In this document: positions 1 to 7,451 of the stretch, piece by piece
Layout of the letters: every line of letters begins with the position of its first letter
Position numbering within the stretch: position 1 is the stretch's first letter
Source of the DNA: an uncultured Faecalibacterium sp.
GTDB taxonomy: Bacteria > Bacillota > Clostridia > Oscillospirales > Ruminococcaceae
Direction of reading: 5' to 3'
DNA length: 64,000 bases
Assembly (NCBI GenBank): GCA_934524985.1
Contig: CAKSYT010000011.1
Span: 1-64,000 of the forward strand
The notes under the pieces: generated by a model
The model's database searches: none
What the model was told of the DNA's origin: nothing
What the model saw: only the letters and a program-made list of their open reading frames with translations
Made by a program: the position numbers and the translations under genes

Positions 1-137
1 GTGCGCTGGGGGATAATGTCGGGGTTCCGATAGCTGTCCTTTTCGCGTTCATTGTGCTGCTGGGTGTTGCCAACGGCCTTGTCCGAAACGGCAAGGTTTC
101 GGACACTGGTGCGGTCGATGCCATCATTTCTTGCCAA
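1..137 (-). CDS. Mob/Pre-type plasmid mobilisation relaxase, N-terminal part only
   Basis: The minus strand from 137 reads a TTG start then ARNDGIDRTSVRNLAVSDKA and, further on, a segment containing QQHNEREKDSYRNPDI, open to the window edge. The VRNL block and the HNERE...Y.NPDI block are the N-terminal signature of Mob_Pre relaxases, which nick the transfer origin of mobilisable elements. A good Shine-Dalgarno (AAAGGAGGA) sits 7 bases before the TTG. An ATG at 144 is in another frame and stops after six codons, so it is not the start. Most of the protein lies outside the window. Family call is from recognition of the motif. Confidence 0.75.
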   Translation of the reverse strand, partial: MARNDGIDRTSVRNLAVSDKAVGNTQQHNEREKDSYRNPDIIPQR

Positions 138-591
138 AGGGCATTCCTCCTTTCAAGGTTCATCGAGAGGTGACGGGGAACGGAGATGCACTTCTGCGGA
201 AGTGTAATAACCCACTATGACACTTTCAGCCCTGCGGTCTGCAAAGTGTAGTGGGCTCTCCGAGGGAGAACGTCTCCTGCGGGAGAGTTAATCAAGTTCA
301 CGTTTGCGAAGCAATGAAAGCCCCAGTGGGGCTTTTAAGTGACCGAACGGTCTTGCGCCAGCAAGATGGAGGGGCCTCGCCCCGACAAGTTCGCACAATG
401 CGAACTTGATTGCTCCGTACGCATCTAAAAAATCGCGTACGGAGTTCAAATAACCTGTACGGTTCGTACAGCGTACGGATAAACGAAATATAAACGATAA
501 TACGCCTTAATTTTCTGTAATCTGCCGTACAGATGCGTACAAGTACAGACCGTACAGGTTGTACGAACTTCTTCCGTAAAAAATGCACTTT
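138..591. other. Non-coding GTAC-rich repeat region, candidate oriT or replication origin
   Basis: No credible gene lies here. About ten GTAC motifs are packed between 413 and 570. A 10-base inverted repeat (CTCCGTACGC, 413-422, with GCGTACGGAG, 435-444) is followed by a 12-base one (AACCTGTACGGT, 452-463, with ACCGTACAGGTT, 549-560). The region sits directly upstream of the relaxase start and downstream of the primase, where Mob/Pre elements usually keep oriT and where a primase-dependent origin could lie. Origin function is inference. Confidence 0.45.
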
Positions 592-1908
592 TTACGGGCA
601 GGGGTGGACAAGCGGCTCGATGCCCACGAAACCGCGCACCCTGCGGCCACCGGGCAGATAGATGTTGTTGGTGGCTTCAAGGTTATAGCGGCGGTCATTC
701 TGGCGCAGTTCTGCGCTGAAACGGATGGCAGACACGCTGTGACAGGCGTTGTCGTCGCACCACTGCTTATAAATGTCGTAGAACTCCTTGGAGATGATGG
801 AGTAGTCCGCCTTGAAGCGGAAGTAGCCCTCGGATTCCATGAAGTCGATGACATTGTTGCTGCTGCGCTTGATGGTATCCACGTTGGCGGCGGCTCGTTC
901 GCTGACCGTGAAGCGGAAGTCATTCTGCACCAGCCGGTGCAGTCCTACCAGACACCACAGCAGGATGCCTTCTAATTCGGCGCACATCTTCTCCACAAGG
1001 AAGGGGTCATCCGTGCGGTCGGCAGGCTTGTCCTTGGTGGTCAGGATAAGCTGGCGGCGAAAAAAGCCGTCCGAATGGTCATACAGCGAGGTCAACGCAC
1101 CGTTGCCGAAGCAGAGGAACCGGGCGTAGATATCGCGCTGGTAACTCTGGACACCCTTGCGCTCCAAGTCCAGCTTGGCTTCGGCGGTCACGATGGTCTT
1201 GATATAATTCGTTTTGGGCAGGGCGTTCATGTCCATGTCATCGTCGATCATCAGCAGGCGGCGTTCCAGATCGGCGCGGGCAAAGCGGTTATTTTCCACT
1301 TTCTGGACACTGCCGTTGCTGGCGGCATCTCCTATGAGCCGTTTCAGCACCAGTCCAATGCGGGACTTGCCCTCGCCGCCCTTGCCGACAATGAGCATCA
1401 TCTTCTGCCCCTTGGTGCTGGGAATGAGACAGTAGCCCAGATATTCCTGCAAGGTGGGGATGTCGGCATCGTCCAGCAGTTCGTGCAGGAAGGTCAGCCA
1501 ACGGTCAGGGGTGGCAGCTTTCGGGTCGTAGTTCACAGGCAGACGGTTCTGGCAGAACAGACAGCTCTCCTGAAAAGAGCCGTCCGGCAGATGGTACACG
1601 CCGTTCTGGAGGTGGATGCAGTCCTGTTCGATGGGAAACGGGTCAGAAAAAGCCAGCAGCTTGATGGTCTCCAGAATGTTGGTGACCTTTTTGGACAGGC
1701 CGGAGGTGACATATTCCTCGATGTTCTCCAAGATGCGCTGCTTGATCTCGCTCTCGTCCTCCACCGGACCGTCCAGCGTGTACAGCGTACCGTTGACGCA
1801 TTTCAGCGGCCACTGTTCCAGAAAGGCACGGCCAAACTGGACTTCATCGATCTTCTTGCCGTTGTACCAGTCCGGCCATAAGGGGTTGCGGGAAATGTTT
1901 TTCTTCAT
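592..1908 (-). CDS. P4-family phage/plasmid helicase-primase
   Basis: A 438-residue protein with a Walker A loop GKGGEGKS at about 175-182 and an acidic LLMIDDDMD Walker B segment near 220, in the order seen in the C-terminal SF3 helicase domain of P4 alpha-type proteins. The N-terminal 140 residues resemble the D5/P4 linker domain, and there is no separate TOPRIM, which fits the neighbouring CHC2 protein supplying primase-type zinc binding. Likely unwinds DNA at the element's origin during autonomous replication or after transfer. It lies 73 bases downstream of the CHC2 gene on the same strand, probably in one transcript that continues toward the relaxase. The stop falls at the edge of the GTAC repeat region. 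Confidence 0.85.
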   Translation of the reverse strand: MKKNISRNPLWPDWYNGKKIDEVQFGRAFLEQWPLKCVNGTLYTLDGPVEDESEIKQRILENIEEYVTSGLSKKVTNILETIKLLAFSDPFPIEQDCIHLQNGVYHLPDGSFQESCLFCQNRLPVNYDPKAATPDRWLTFLHELLDDADIPTLQEYLGYCLIPSTKGQKMMLIVGKGGEGKSRIGLVLKRLIGDAASNGSVQKVENNRFARADLERRLLMIDDDMDMNALPKTNYIKTIVTAEAKLDLERKGVQSYQRDIYARFLCFGNGALTSLYDHSDGFFRRQLILTTKDKPADRTDDPFLVEKMCAELEGILLWCLVGLHRLVQNDFRFTVSERAAANVDTIKRSSNNVIDFMESEGYFRFKADYSIISKEFYDIYKQWCDDNACHSVSAIRFSAELRQNDRRYNLEATNNIYLPGGRRVRGFVGIEPLVHPCP

Positions 1909-1981
1909 AGGGTGGTTCTCCTTTAGAAAAGTGAAGTGGCGGGTCTCACGGTGAGACCCACCACTTCAGGTGAATAAATTA

Positions 1982-2584
1982 TCAGGCGCACTTCGCCAGA
2001 GCAAGGCGGTCGGTGCGCTCTTCCAGCATCAGCAGGTACGACCCGGACAGCAGCTGTGCGGCGGCAGCGGCCTTCTGCTGGGGCGTTCCAAATGCAACGC
2101 AGTCCGTCAGGTGCTCGATGGTCTCGGTCATGTGGAGAGCTTCCACGAACCGCTCGTCCAGCGGTTCTTCCGGGCTGGCGGGCTTGTAACGCTTTCGCCA
2201 GTCATGCAAGAGGTCGAGATAGTCGGTCAGCACCCGCAGGCAGTAGGCGATGTCTGCCCACTGCTCGTCCGTCAGGCCACGCTTGGGCGGAGGCAGGGCG
2301 ATGGCATTGGCGGGCGGCTTGTCCGGGTCAAGCCCGAAGTCGTGAGCAAGCTTCTCGGCGGCTTGCCGGGGATTCAGGTCAAACAGCTTGGCGGTGAGGT
2401 CGATGGCATCTCCGTTGGCTCCACAGCCAAAGCAGTAATAATAGGTGTCGTTCAGCTTCATGCTGGGGTCGCTGTCGGAATGGAACGGACAGCACACCAT
2501 GCCATGGCGGTCGGGCTCCATGCCGTACATCTCTCCCACCTGCCGAACGGTGATGGCGGACTTGACAGTTTGATACAGGCTCAA
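1982..2584 (-). CDS. CHC2 zinc-finger (DnaG-type) primase protein of the mobile element
   Basis: About 200 residues. The N-terminal 60 contain CPFH (residues 32-35) and CFGC (51-54), the zinc ligands of the CHC2 primase domain that binds template DNA; the rest is helical with no catalytic TOPRIM motif. Start choice: an ATG at 2590 directly abuts the Shine-Dalgarno (one base away), whereas TTG at 2584 in the same frame is 6 bases from GGAGGA. The relaxase has an almost identical initiation block in which the ATG is out of frame, so TTG is preferred here too. Pairs with the downstream P4-type helicase. Confidence 0.8.
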   Translation of the reverse strand: MSLYQTVKSAITVRQVGEMYGMEPDRHGMVCCPFHSDSDPSMKLNDTYYYCFGCGANGDAIDLTAKLFDLNPRQAAEKLAHDFGLDPDKPPANAIALPPPKRGLTDEQWADIAYCLRVLTDYLDLLHDWRKRYKPASPEEPLDERFVEALHMTETIEHLTDCVAFGTPQQKAAAAAQLLSGSYLLMLEERTDRLALAKCA

Positions 2585-2661
2585 GGGCATTCCTCCTTTG
2601 TGTTGTGTACTGCACCAGAGACCTCGTGTGGGAACTCTGGTGTTTTTTTGCTTCCTGCCTG

Positions 2662-2806
2662 AATATACGGAGAATTTTGCAGAAAGGGCGAAAAAGCGGC
2701 AGAACTGCAACGGAAAAAGAAAAAAGCCCTTACTGGTTGCAGGGCTGCAACAGCAAGGGCGGAGAGAAAACCGTATATTGAACAAAACGGCAGAGCGTAT
2801 TATAAT
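2662..2806. promoter_or_regulatory. Divergent control region with paired 9-base operator half-sites
   Basis: A plus-strand promoter is TTGAAC (2778-2783), 17 bases, TATAAT (2801-2806), firing into the XRE gene. CCGTATATT (2771-2779) overlaps that -35, and its exact reverse complement AATATACGG (2662-2670) covers a TATATT on the minus strand in front of the CHC2 gene. The XRE protein is the obvious candidate binder; this is inference. Confidence 0.5.
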
Positions 2807-2838
2807 GAGGAAAAAGCTCAAAAAGGAGGGCCGACCAC

Positions 2839-3669
2839 ATGGCACAGGAATATCTGCCCGCACCATCCAACGTCCGTCTTGCGGACTTGATGAAAGAGCA
2901 CAACATCAGCCAACCAGAACTTGCCAAGGAACTCGGCTGCTCCAAGAGCACCATCAACCGTTTTATCAGTGGCGCAAAAGGAACCCTGACCCATGAGCAG
3001 GTGCTGAAAATTGCAAGGCTGTTCAACGTGTCCACGGATTTTCTGCTGGGAGAAACCAACATCCCCGACCGCAAGAACTACGATATTGCTGAACTTGGCT
3101 TGTCCGTTGAAGCCGCAAAGAACCTCTACACAGGGCGTGTCAATGCAGAGGTAGTCAACCTGCTGCTGGAAAATGCCCGCTTTGCAGAGCTTACTTACCG
3201 CATAGCGCAGTATTTTGATGATACCTTTGCATCTGGCATCGCAGCACAGAACGCCATGCTCACGACATTGAGCACCCTGCTGCGCACAAAGGTCAAGACC
3301 CCGGAAGCAGCCAAAGCCGCAAAGGACATCAGCCTTCGGAGAAAGCCAGTGTACCAAGGTGACCTTGATGATATTGAAATGTACTTCATGGCAGCGGTCA
3401 AGGAAATCAAAAAAGGCATCGGGAGCCACTATGCCGAACAGGAAGCCATGAGCAAGAAAGTGGCAGAGAAAATGTTCACCGAATTGACCAAAGGGCAGGA
3501 TGTGCAGCACCCAACGATCACGGCAGAGCAGTTGACGGATGCAATGTTGGACAGCGTTTCGGGCATGAAAGGAGCCACGCCGGAAGCACTGGAACAGCTG
3601 CGAAGCGGTCTGCTGGGAATCTTGCAGTCTGCCGCAGAGCAGGAAAACGCCCATGAAGCAGACGAATGA
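2839..3669 (+). CDS. XRE-family helix-turn-helix regulator of the mobile element
   Basis: A 276-residue protein whose residues 10-70 form a classical HTH_3 domain (SQPELAKELGCSKSTINRFI, then a DFLLGE motif). The remaining 200 residues are helical and unrecognised, perhaps a ligand or protein interaction domain. Preceded by AAGGAGG and a strong promoter (TTGAAC/TATAAT). It is divergent from the replication genes and overlaps the next gene by 17 bases, so it probably controls the element's switch between quiescence and excision or replication. Confidence 0.8.
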   Translation: MAQEYLPAPSNVRLADLMKEHNISQPELAKELGCSKSTINRFISGAKGTLTHEQVLKIARLFNVSTDFLLGETNIPDRKNYDIAELGLSVEAAKNLYTGRVNAEVVNLLLENARFAELTYRIAQYFDDTFASGIAAQNAMLTTLSTLLRTKVKTPEAAKAAKDISLRRKPVYQGDLDDIEMYFMAAVKEIKKGIGSHYAEQEAMSKKVAEKMFTELTKGQDVQHPTITAEQLTDAMLDSVSGMKGATPEALEQLRSGLLGILQSAAEQENAHEADE

Positions 3670-4318
3670 ACGGCTTTGTGCGCTGGCACAGAAAGGCGAT
3701 GCTGCCGCGCTGGACAGCCTGATCGACAACAACAAGTCCTTTATTGGCAAGGTGGCAAATGACCTTTTCCGCAGCATGAATCTGGCACAGTCCGGCCTGA
3801 ACCTTGACACGGACGATTTGAAACAAGCGGGCAATCTGGGCTTGTGGAAAGCTGTGCCGAAGTTCGATGCAGCGCGAGGAATGAAGTTCCTGACCTATGC
3901 GGCTCCTGCCATCCGCAATGCCATGATGGACATGGTGCGGGATGCCTTTACTGCTTTTGAGCAGCGGATGGTGACGGAGGATAAGGACGGTATCTGCTAC
4001 CAGCGTATTTCATTGGACGATGTTCTGCCGGGAGAAGAGCAGTTGCGGCGCATCGAAGCCATAGCTGACCCCTACGCCATGCAGCCGCAGAGTATTATGG
4101 AAAAACAGGAATCACGCCGGGAACTGTACGATGGCCTAAGACGGCTGACCCAACGGGAGCAGACCTACCTACTGTACCGCTATGGCTTCACCGATGGCGA
4201 GGAGCATCCGCTGATCGGCACGGCGATATACTTTCACCTGACAAAAAGCCGCGCCAAAAAGACCGAAGAACAGGCCATGGATAACCTGTGGCTGGAACTG
4301 CCGTGGTGGTTTGATTGA
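3653..4318 (+). CDS. Sigma-70-like factor of the mobile element
   Basis: A 221-residue protein. Residues about 25-105 match sigma region 2, with DDLKQAGNLGLWKA and KFLTYAAPAIRNAM. The C-terminal segment (LTQREQTYLLYRYG... to ...AKKTEEQAMDNL) is a degenerate region 4, with the recognition-helix part poorly conserved. Members of this group are common beside XRE regulators in clostridial integrative elements and may act as dedicated sigma factors or activators of excision genes. Starts 17 bases inside the XRE gene, indicating translational coupling. Activity on RNA polymerase is not shown. Confidence 0.7.
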   Translation: MKQTNERLCALAQKGDAAALDSLIDNNKSFIGKVANDLFRSMNLAQSGLNLDTDDLKQAGNLGLWKAVPKFDAARGMKFLTYAAPAIRNAMMDMVRDAFTAFEQRMVTEDKDGICYQRISLDDVLPGEEQLRRIEAIADPYAMQPQSIMEKQESRRELYDGLRRLTQREQTYLLYRYGFTDGEEHPLIGTAIYFHLTKSRAKKTEEQAMDNLWLELPWWFD

Positions 4319-4483
4319 ATGAAAAGAAAAAATCGTGATTGTGCTACAAGTTTTCTGGAAATTTATGTGCAGCTATACGATTTTGAAAAATTTTGTAGAC
4401 AGATGAAACAAACTAGGATTAAATCTAAGTATCTAAGGAACGTTGATTTCACGGAGCCGCTGATTACCGACTGTAGGATTTGA
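4319..4483 (+). CDS. Small basic protein, 54 residues, unrecognised
   Basis: ATG follows the sigma-like gene's TGA with no gap (TGAATG), and the stop TGA overlaps the Shine-Dalgarno (GAGGAGG) of the next gene, so coupling on both sides supports a real gene. The product starts MKRKNRDCATSFLEIYVQLY and is lysine/arginine rich with a DFEKFCRQ helix and a C-terminal TEPLITDCRI. I do not recognise the family. A decayed second copy lies at about 5020-5107. Confidence 0.5.
   Translation: MKRKNRDCATSFLEIYVQLYDFEKFCRQMKQTRIKSKYLRNVDFTEPLITDCRI
4338..4424 (+). repeat. 87-base direct repeat, copy A
   Basis: Starts ATTGTGCTACAAG and ends at the ATTAAAT end of a block that recurs at 5039-5125 with about a dozen substitutions. 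This copy is inside the 54-residue gene. The two copies flank the DUF3592-like gene as direct repeats 701 bases apart. Confidence 0.85.
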
Positions 4484-4498
4484 GGAGGATGCCGTTTT

Positions 4499-4963
4499 AT
4501 GAAAATTACACGAGATAAAATGTTTTTTTCAAAAGATCTTATTCATACACTGGCGTATGTCGGAATGTTTGTGGCGGCAATTATATCGGTTGGAGCGTGT
4601 AAGTCTGGTATTTGGGTGGCTGCGATATTAGCATGGATCGTAGCAGGTATAATTATCGGATTGGCGATTATTTCTGATTATAAAAAGGCAGAGCTTTTGA
4701 AAAATGGAACAAGAATCATCGGAAAGGTTACAGCAACAAAACGAGTACATATAAAATTTCATATGAGTACCTACCACCTTGCCGATGAAGATGTAATCTA
4801 TCCATATGTGGTACATTATCAGTATAAAGTTAAAGGTGAAACCTATAATGGCAAGTCGCAGTGGTTTTGGTTCAATCCATGTATTCCGAAAGGAACGCCA
4901 ATAAAAATTCTAGTAGACCCAAAGAATCCGGCCCGAAGTGCAGTTTTCAAACCAGAAAGCTGA
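4499..4963 (+). CDS. DUF3592-like two-helix membrane protein
   Basis: A 154-residue protein with two membrane segments (about residues 14-30 and 36-58), then a globular part with VIYPYVVHYQYKVKGETYNG and PKGTPIKILVDPKNPARS, the pattern of DUF3592 proteins (a small beta-rich domain of unknown role). Strong GAGGAGG site, 10 bases from ATG. AT-rich compared with the surrounding replication genes, so it is probably cargo acquired separately. Lies between two direct repeats. Confidence 0.6.
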   Translation: MKITRDKMFFSKDLIHTLAYVGMFVAAIISVGACKSGIWVAAILAWIVAGIIIGLAIISDYKKAELLKNGTRIIGKVTATKRVHIKFHMSTYHLADEDVIYPYVVHYQYKVKGETYNGKSQWFWFNPCIPKGTPIKILVDPKNPARSAVFKPES

Positions 4964-5019
4964 AGATAGTCTTCAGTCGAAGTAGAGGTAAAATAAAAAG
5001 TTTGGCCGTATAGTGTGTT

Positions 5020-5125
5020 TATCTAAAAGAAGATTGTAATTGTGCTACAAATTTTCTGGAAATTTATGTGCAGCTATACGATTTTGAAAAAATTTGTGGA
5101 CGGATGAAATAAAGCAGGCTTAAAT
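5020..5125 (+). pseudogene. Decayed copy of the 54-residue small gene, with repeat copy B at 5039-5125
   Basis: The sequence follows copy A codon by codon (ATNFLEIYVQLYDFEK in the same frame) but the ATG region is altered (TCTAAAAGAAG for ATGAAAAGAAA, with a 3-base gap) and the frame ends early at TAA after GRMK. It therefore looks like a broken duplicate whose presence suggests duplication or cassette insertion at this sequence. Confidence 0.6.
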
Positions 5126-5185
5126 TTCGTTGTTTTAGCAAGGATTTGTAAGAACTTCTTTTAGAACGTATATAGGAGGCCTATT

Positions 5186-5434
5186 ATGTTAGAACAATTT
5201 TTCAAATCACAAGTTGCAGCTGTTTCTGACCCCTACCAGTGCAATCGCATCACGGATGCGCTGGCAGCTGCTGGAATCAAATTCTATTGCAAAACCAAAG
5301 ATGTCAATCGGCGGAATACGTTCGATCAGGCAAGAATTGGATCTTTAGGCATAAAACCGAAGTATGTCACAGAGATATTTGTGGACAAAGAAAATGCGGA
5401 CATGGCTCTGCATATTGTACGCATACTAAGATAA
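5186..5434 (+). CDS. Small DUF2007-like protein
   Basis: 82 residues, good AGGAGG site 6 bases before ATG. The pattern (DPYQCNRITDALAAAGIKFY near the start, then VDKENADMALHIVRIL at the end) resembles the small DUF2007 fold, in which a ferredoxin-like domain is often found with membrane or signalling proteins. Function unknown. Part of the AT-rich cargo run of the element. Confidence 0.5.
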   Translation: MLEQFFKSQVAAVSDPYQCNRITDALAAAGIKFYCKTKDVNRRNTFDQARIGSLGIKPKYVTEIFVDKENADMALHIVRILR

Positions 5435-5511
5435 AGTTGAAAGGACAAGAAGTTTTTCGGAGACAATTCCGCTCTTGTACATGATATGTTTTCATTCTAT
5501 TGGAGGAACGC

Positions 5512-5943
5512 ATGAAAAAAGTATCCATGGGACTTTTGATCGTACTGGGGAGTATCGCGGTGGCTGCGATATTGTTTGCTCGACCATATAACAAAAAATC
5601 TGTTCAATCTTATGTACTGCGAAATCAGGATGAGCTGACAAACTATGCACGGAAAGTGATAGAAGAACATCCAATGGAACCGCTAGAGTGGAATGGATGG
5701 AAAGTATATTATTACGCAGATGATATGGTGGAATTTTGTACAGGCTCTTTCGGGCTTGTTCCGAGTACTACATATAAGGGCTTTTACTATTCTGAAGATG
5801 ATGAACCACATGGCTTTCAAAATGTTCCGGTTGAGTTTGTGAAAAGTGAAAACGGGTGGTCGTGGGCAGAATCAGAAGGCGACAATACACAATATACTGA
5901 ACGAATTGCGACACATTGGTATTGGTATGAAGCAAAATTTTAG
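5512..5943 (+). CDS. Hypothetical membrane-anchored protein
   Basis: 143 residues from ATG at 5512, chosen because GGAGG lies 5 bases upstream; a TTG at 5500 is in frame but has no site. One N-terminal membrane helix (about residues 5-23), then an extracellular-looking domain rich in Tyr and Trp (WNGWKVYYYADDMVEFCTG; ATHWYWYEAKF). I do not recognise it. Codon use is AT-rich like its cargo neighbours. Confidence 0.55.
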   Translation: MKKVSMGLLIVLGSIAVAAILFARPYNKKSVQSYVLRNQDELTNYARKVIEEHPMEPLEWNGWKVYYYADDMVEFCTGSFGLVPSTTYKGFYYSEDDEPHGFQNVPVEFVKSENGWSWAESEGDNTQYTERIATHWYWYEAKF

Positions 5944-5963
5944 AAATCGGAGAATTTGAAATT

Positions 5964-6179
5964 ATGGGTGACAATAGACGAAACACCCGATTGGGCGTAT
6001 TTGTAATGGCCGTTATAGTGAGCGTGCAGGTTCTTCTCACAGGATGCGCATCTACCAAGAAAGAAACTGATTTAGCCAAGCCAGTTGCAGAGGATAGCTC
6101 AAATCCAGTCACTTTAACAGTCTACCTTACCGCTCACTATGCAAATCCTGACACACATGGGAGAGAAGTGTTAATATGA
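5964..6179 (+). CDS. Short putative lipoprotein, probably a remnant
   Basis: 71 residues with a basic start, hydrophobic core and lipobox (VLLTGCAS, Cys about 28). After the lipobox only some 40 residues remain, including SNPVTLTV, which resembles the first strand of ABC solute-binding proteins, so this may be a truncated binding protein. Its stop overlaps the next ATG (ATGA). Confidence 0.4.
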   Translation: MGDNRRNTRLGVFVMAVIVSVQVLLTGCASTKKETDLAKPVAEDSSNPVTLTVYLTAHYANPDTHGREVLI

Positions 6180-6694
6180 CCGAATTTTCGCGTGATATGA
6201 TTGAAGTTCAGAGATTACTTGCTATTGTCAATAATTCCCTTGAAGAATTTAATAAAAGTGAAGGCTTCCTAATAAAGAATGATTTAAGCGAACGATGTAT
6301 CTGCGCAAAGTTTTCTACATATTTGGAAAGGGAACTTTTGAATACACAATATCAAGATTATAATGTAGATGTTGAATACAATCGAGGGCGTGGAGGAAAT
6401 GACAGTGCGGCAAAAATGATGAATGGAAAGAAGATTGTGACAGATTTAATAGTTCACAAACGGGGAAAGAACGAAGAAGGTGAGTACGACAACCTAATTT
6501 GTATCGAAATGAAAAAAGAATATAAGCATTTGGATATGGAGAATGACAAAAAACGATTGGCTGTATTGACTGATAAATATTGTGGGTTTGGCTATAAGCT
6601 AGGATTGATGTTAGTTGCTCGTAGAGATAAAAAGGAAAATATATGTGGATTGTATATTGATTCTGTATATGTTGATGGTCGAAAGATTGGCTAA
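6176..6694 (+). CDS. Hypothetical protein with a possible PD-(D/E)XK nuclease-like core
   Basis: 172 residues, AT-rich. The segment KIVTDLIVHKRG followed about 20 residues later by NLICIEMKKEYK has the spacing of the D...ExK active site of restriction-endonuclease-fold proteins (Asp at about 89, Glu and Lys at about 110-112). The N-terminal half is helical. No partner methylase or helicase is adjacent; upstream is a lipoprotein-like fragment with ATGA overlap. Could be an orphan defence or uncharacterised nuclease-like protein. The fold call is by motif only. Confidence 0.4.
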   Translation: MTEFSRDMIEVQRLLAIVNNSLEEFNKSEGFLIKNDLSERCICAKFSTYLERELLNTQYQDYNVDVEYNRGRGGNDSAAKMMNGKKIVTDLIVHKRGKNEEGEYDNLICIEMKKEYKHLDMENDKKRLAVLTDKYCGFGYKLGLMLVARRDKKENICGLYIDSVYVDGRKIG

Positions 6695-6768
6695 ATCATC
6701 CATGTAACCAAAATCCTCAACTTATTTTTGTGCAAGCTGGAGATTTTTCTTCATATATAGATACGCCA

Positions 6769-6797
6769 TTGAATTGCAACGCAAAATGCGTTACAAT
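6769..6797 (+). promoter_or_regulatory. Toxin-antitoxin promoter with embedded palindromic operator
   Basis: TTGAAT (6769-6774), 17-base spacer, TACAAT (6792-6797). Inside the spacer is AACGCA-AAA-TGCGTT (6778-6792), a perfect dyad placed to block polymerase; typical of autorepression by the antitoxin/toxin complex. Confidence 0.75.
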
Positions 6798-6815
6798 AAA
6801 ACCGAGGTGATAACC

Positions 6816-7121
6816 ATGGAAAAAACGATGACGCTCAATCTCCGTGTCAACCCTACCGTCAAGCAGCAAGCCGAGGATGTGTTGAAGCAGCTTGGCATCC
6901 CAATGGCAACCGCCATTGATATGTACTTGCGCCAGATCACCCTGACTGGCGGAATTCCCTTCTCGCTGTCCCTGCCGAAGGCTCCTGCGGCACTGAACGC
7001 TGACACCATGACCGATGACCAACTCCATGCCGCTTTGCAGGTAGGCATTAAGGAAATTCAGAACGGTGACACCGTGGATGCCGCAAGCGCATTCGCACAG
7101 TTCAGGGAACAGCACAGATGA
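6816..7121 (+). CDS. RelB/DinJ-family antitoxin
   Basis: 101 residues from ATG at 6816 (GAGGTG upstream). The N-terminus (MTLNLRVNPTVKQQAEDVLK, then LGIPMATAIDMYLRQI) is the ribbon-helix-helix domain of RelB/DinJ antitoxins, which dimerises to bind the operator dyad at 6778-6792. The C-terminal part should wrap around the toxin. Overlaps the toxin start by ATGA. Likely stabilises the mobile element in the population. Confidence 0.85.
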   Translation: MEKTMTLNLRVNPTVKQQAEDVLKQLGIPMATAIDMYLRQITLTGGIPFSLSLPKAPAALNADTMTDDQLHAALQVGIKEIQNGDTVDAASAFAQFREQHR

Positions 7122-7438
7122 AGCAGTATGACGTAAAAATTTCCCATGCAGCCCTCAGCGATATGGAACAGATTTACAGCTACATTGCTGACCGTCTGCT
7201 TGAACCTGATACGGCTATGGGGCAGTACAACCGCATTGCAGAAGCCATTCAGTCGCTGAACATCCTGCCGGAACGCTGTGCGCTGGTGGAAAGTGAGCCA
7301 GAGCGCACCCAAGGGCTGCGGCAGATTCTGGTGGACAACTACTCGGTATTCTACATCGTGGGCGAGGATGTGGTGTCAGTAGCCCGTGTGCTGTACAGTG
7401 CATCCGACCTTGTGCGCCGCCTGCGGAGAATGAAGTGA
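7118..7438 (+). CDS. RelE/ParE-superfamily toxin
   Basis: 106 residues. Begins with YDVKISHAALSDMEQIYSYI and ends with DNYSVFYIVGEDVVSVARVL and a basic tail, the compact RelE/ParE fold with the ParE-like ADRLLEP helix. ParE members poison gyrase and RelE members cut mRNA on the ribosome; the sequence leans to the ParE/RelE-like plasmid stabilisation group but does not settle the target. Translationally coupled to the antitoxin. Confidence 0.85.
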   Translation: MKQYDVKISHAALSDMEQIYSYIADRLLEPDTAMGQYNRIAEAIQSLNILPERCALVESEPERTQGLRQILVDNYSVFYIVGEDVVSVARVLYSASDLVRRLRRMK

Positions 7439-7451
7439 AAGGGGTGTTTGT

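Noticed and set aside
298..588. A 96-residue minus-strand frame before the P4 primase end
   Set aside because: Composition is Arg/Tyr/Cys rich with no ribosome site, and it spans the GTAC inverted repeats, so it is better read as non-coding.
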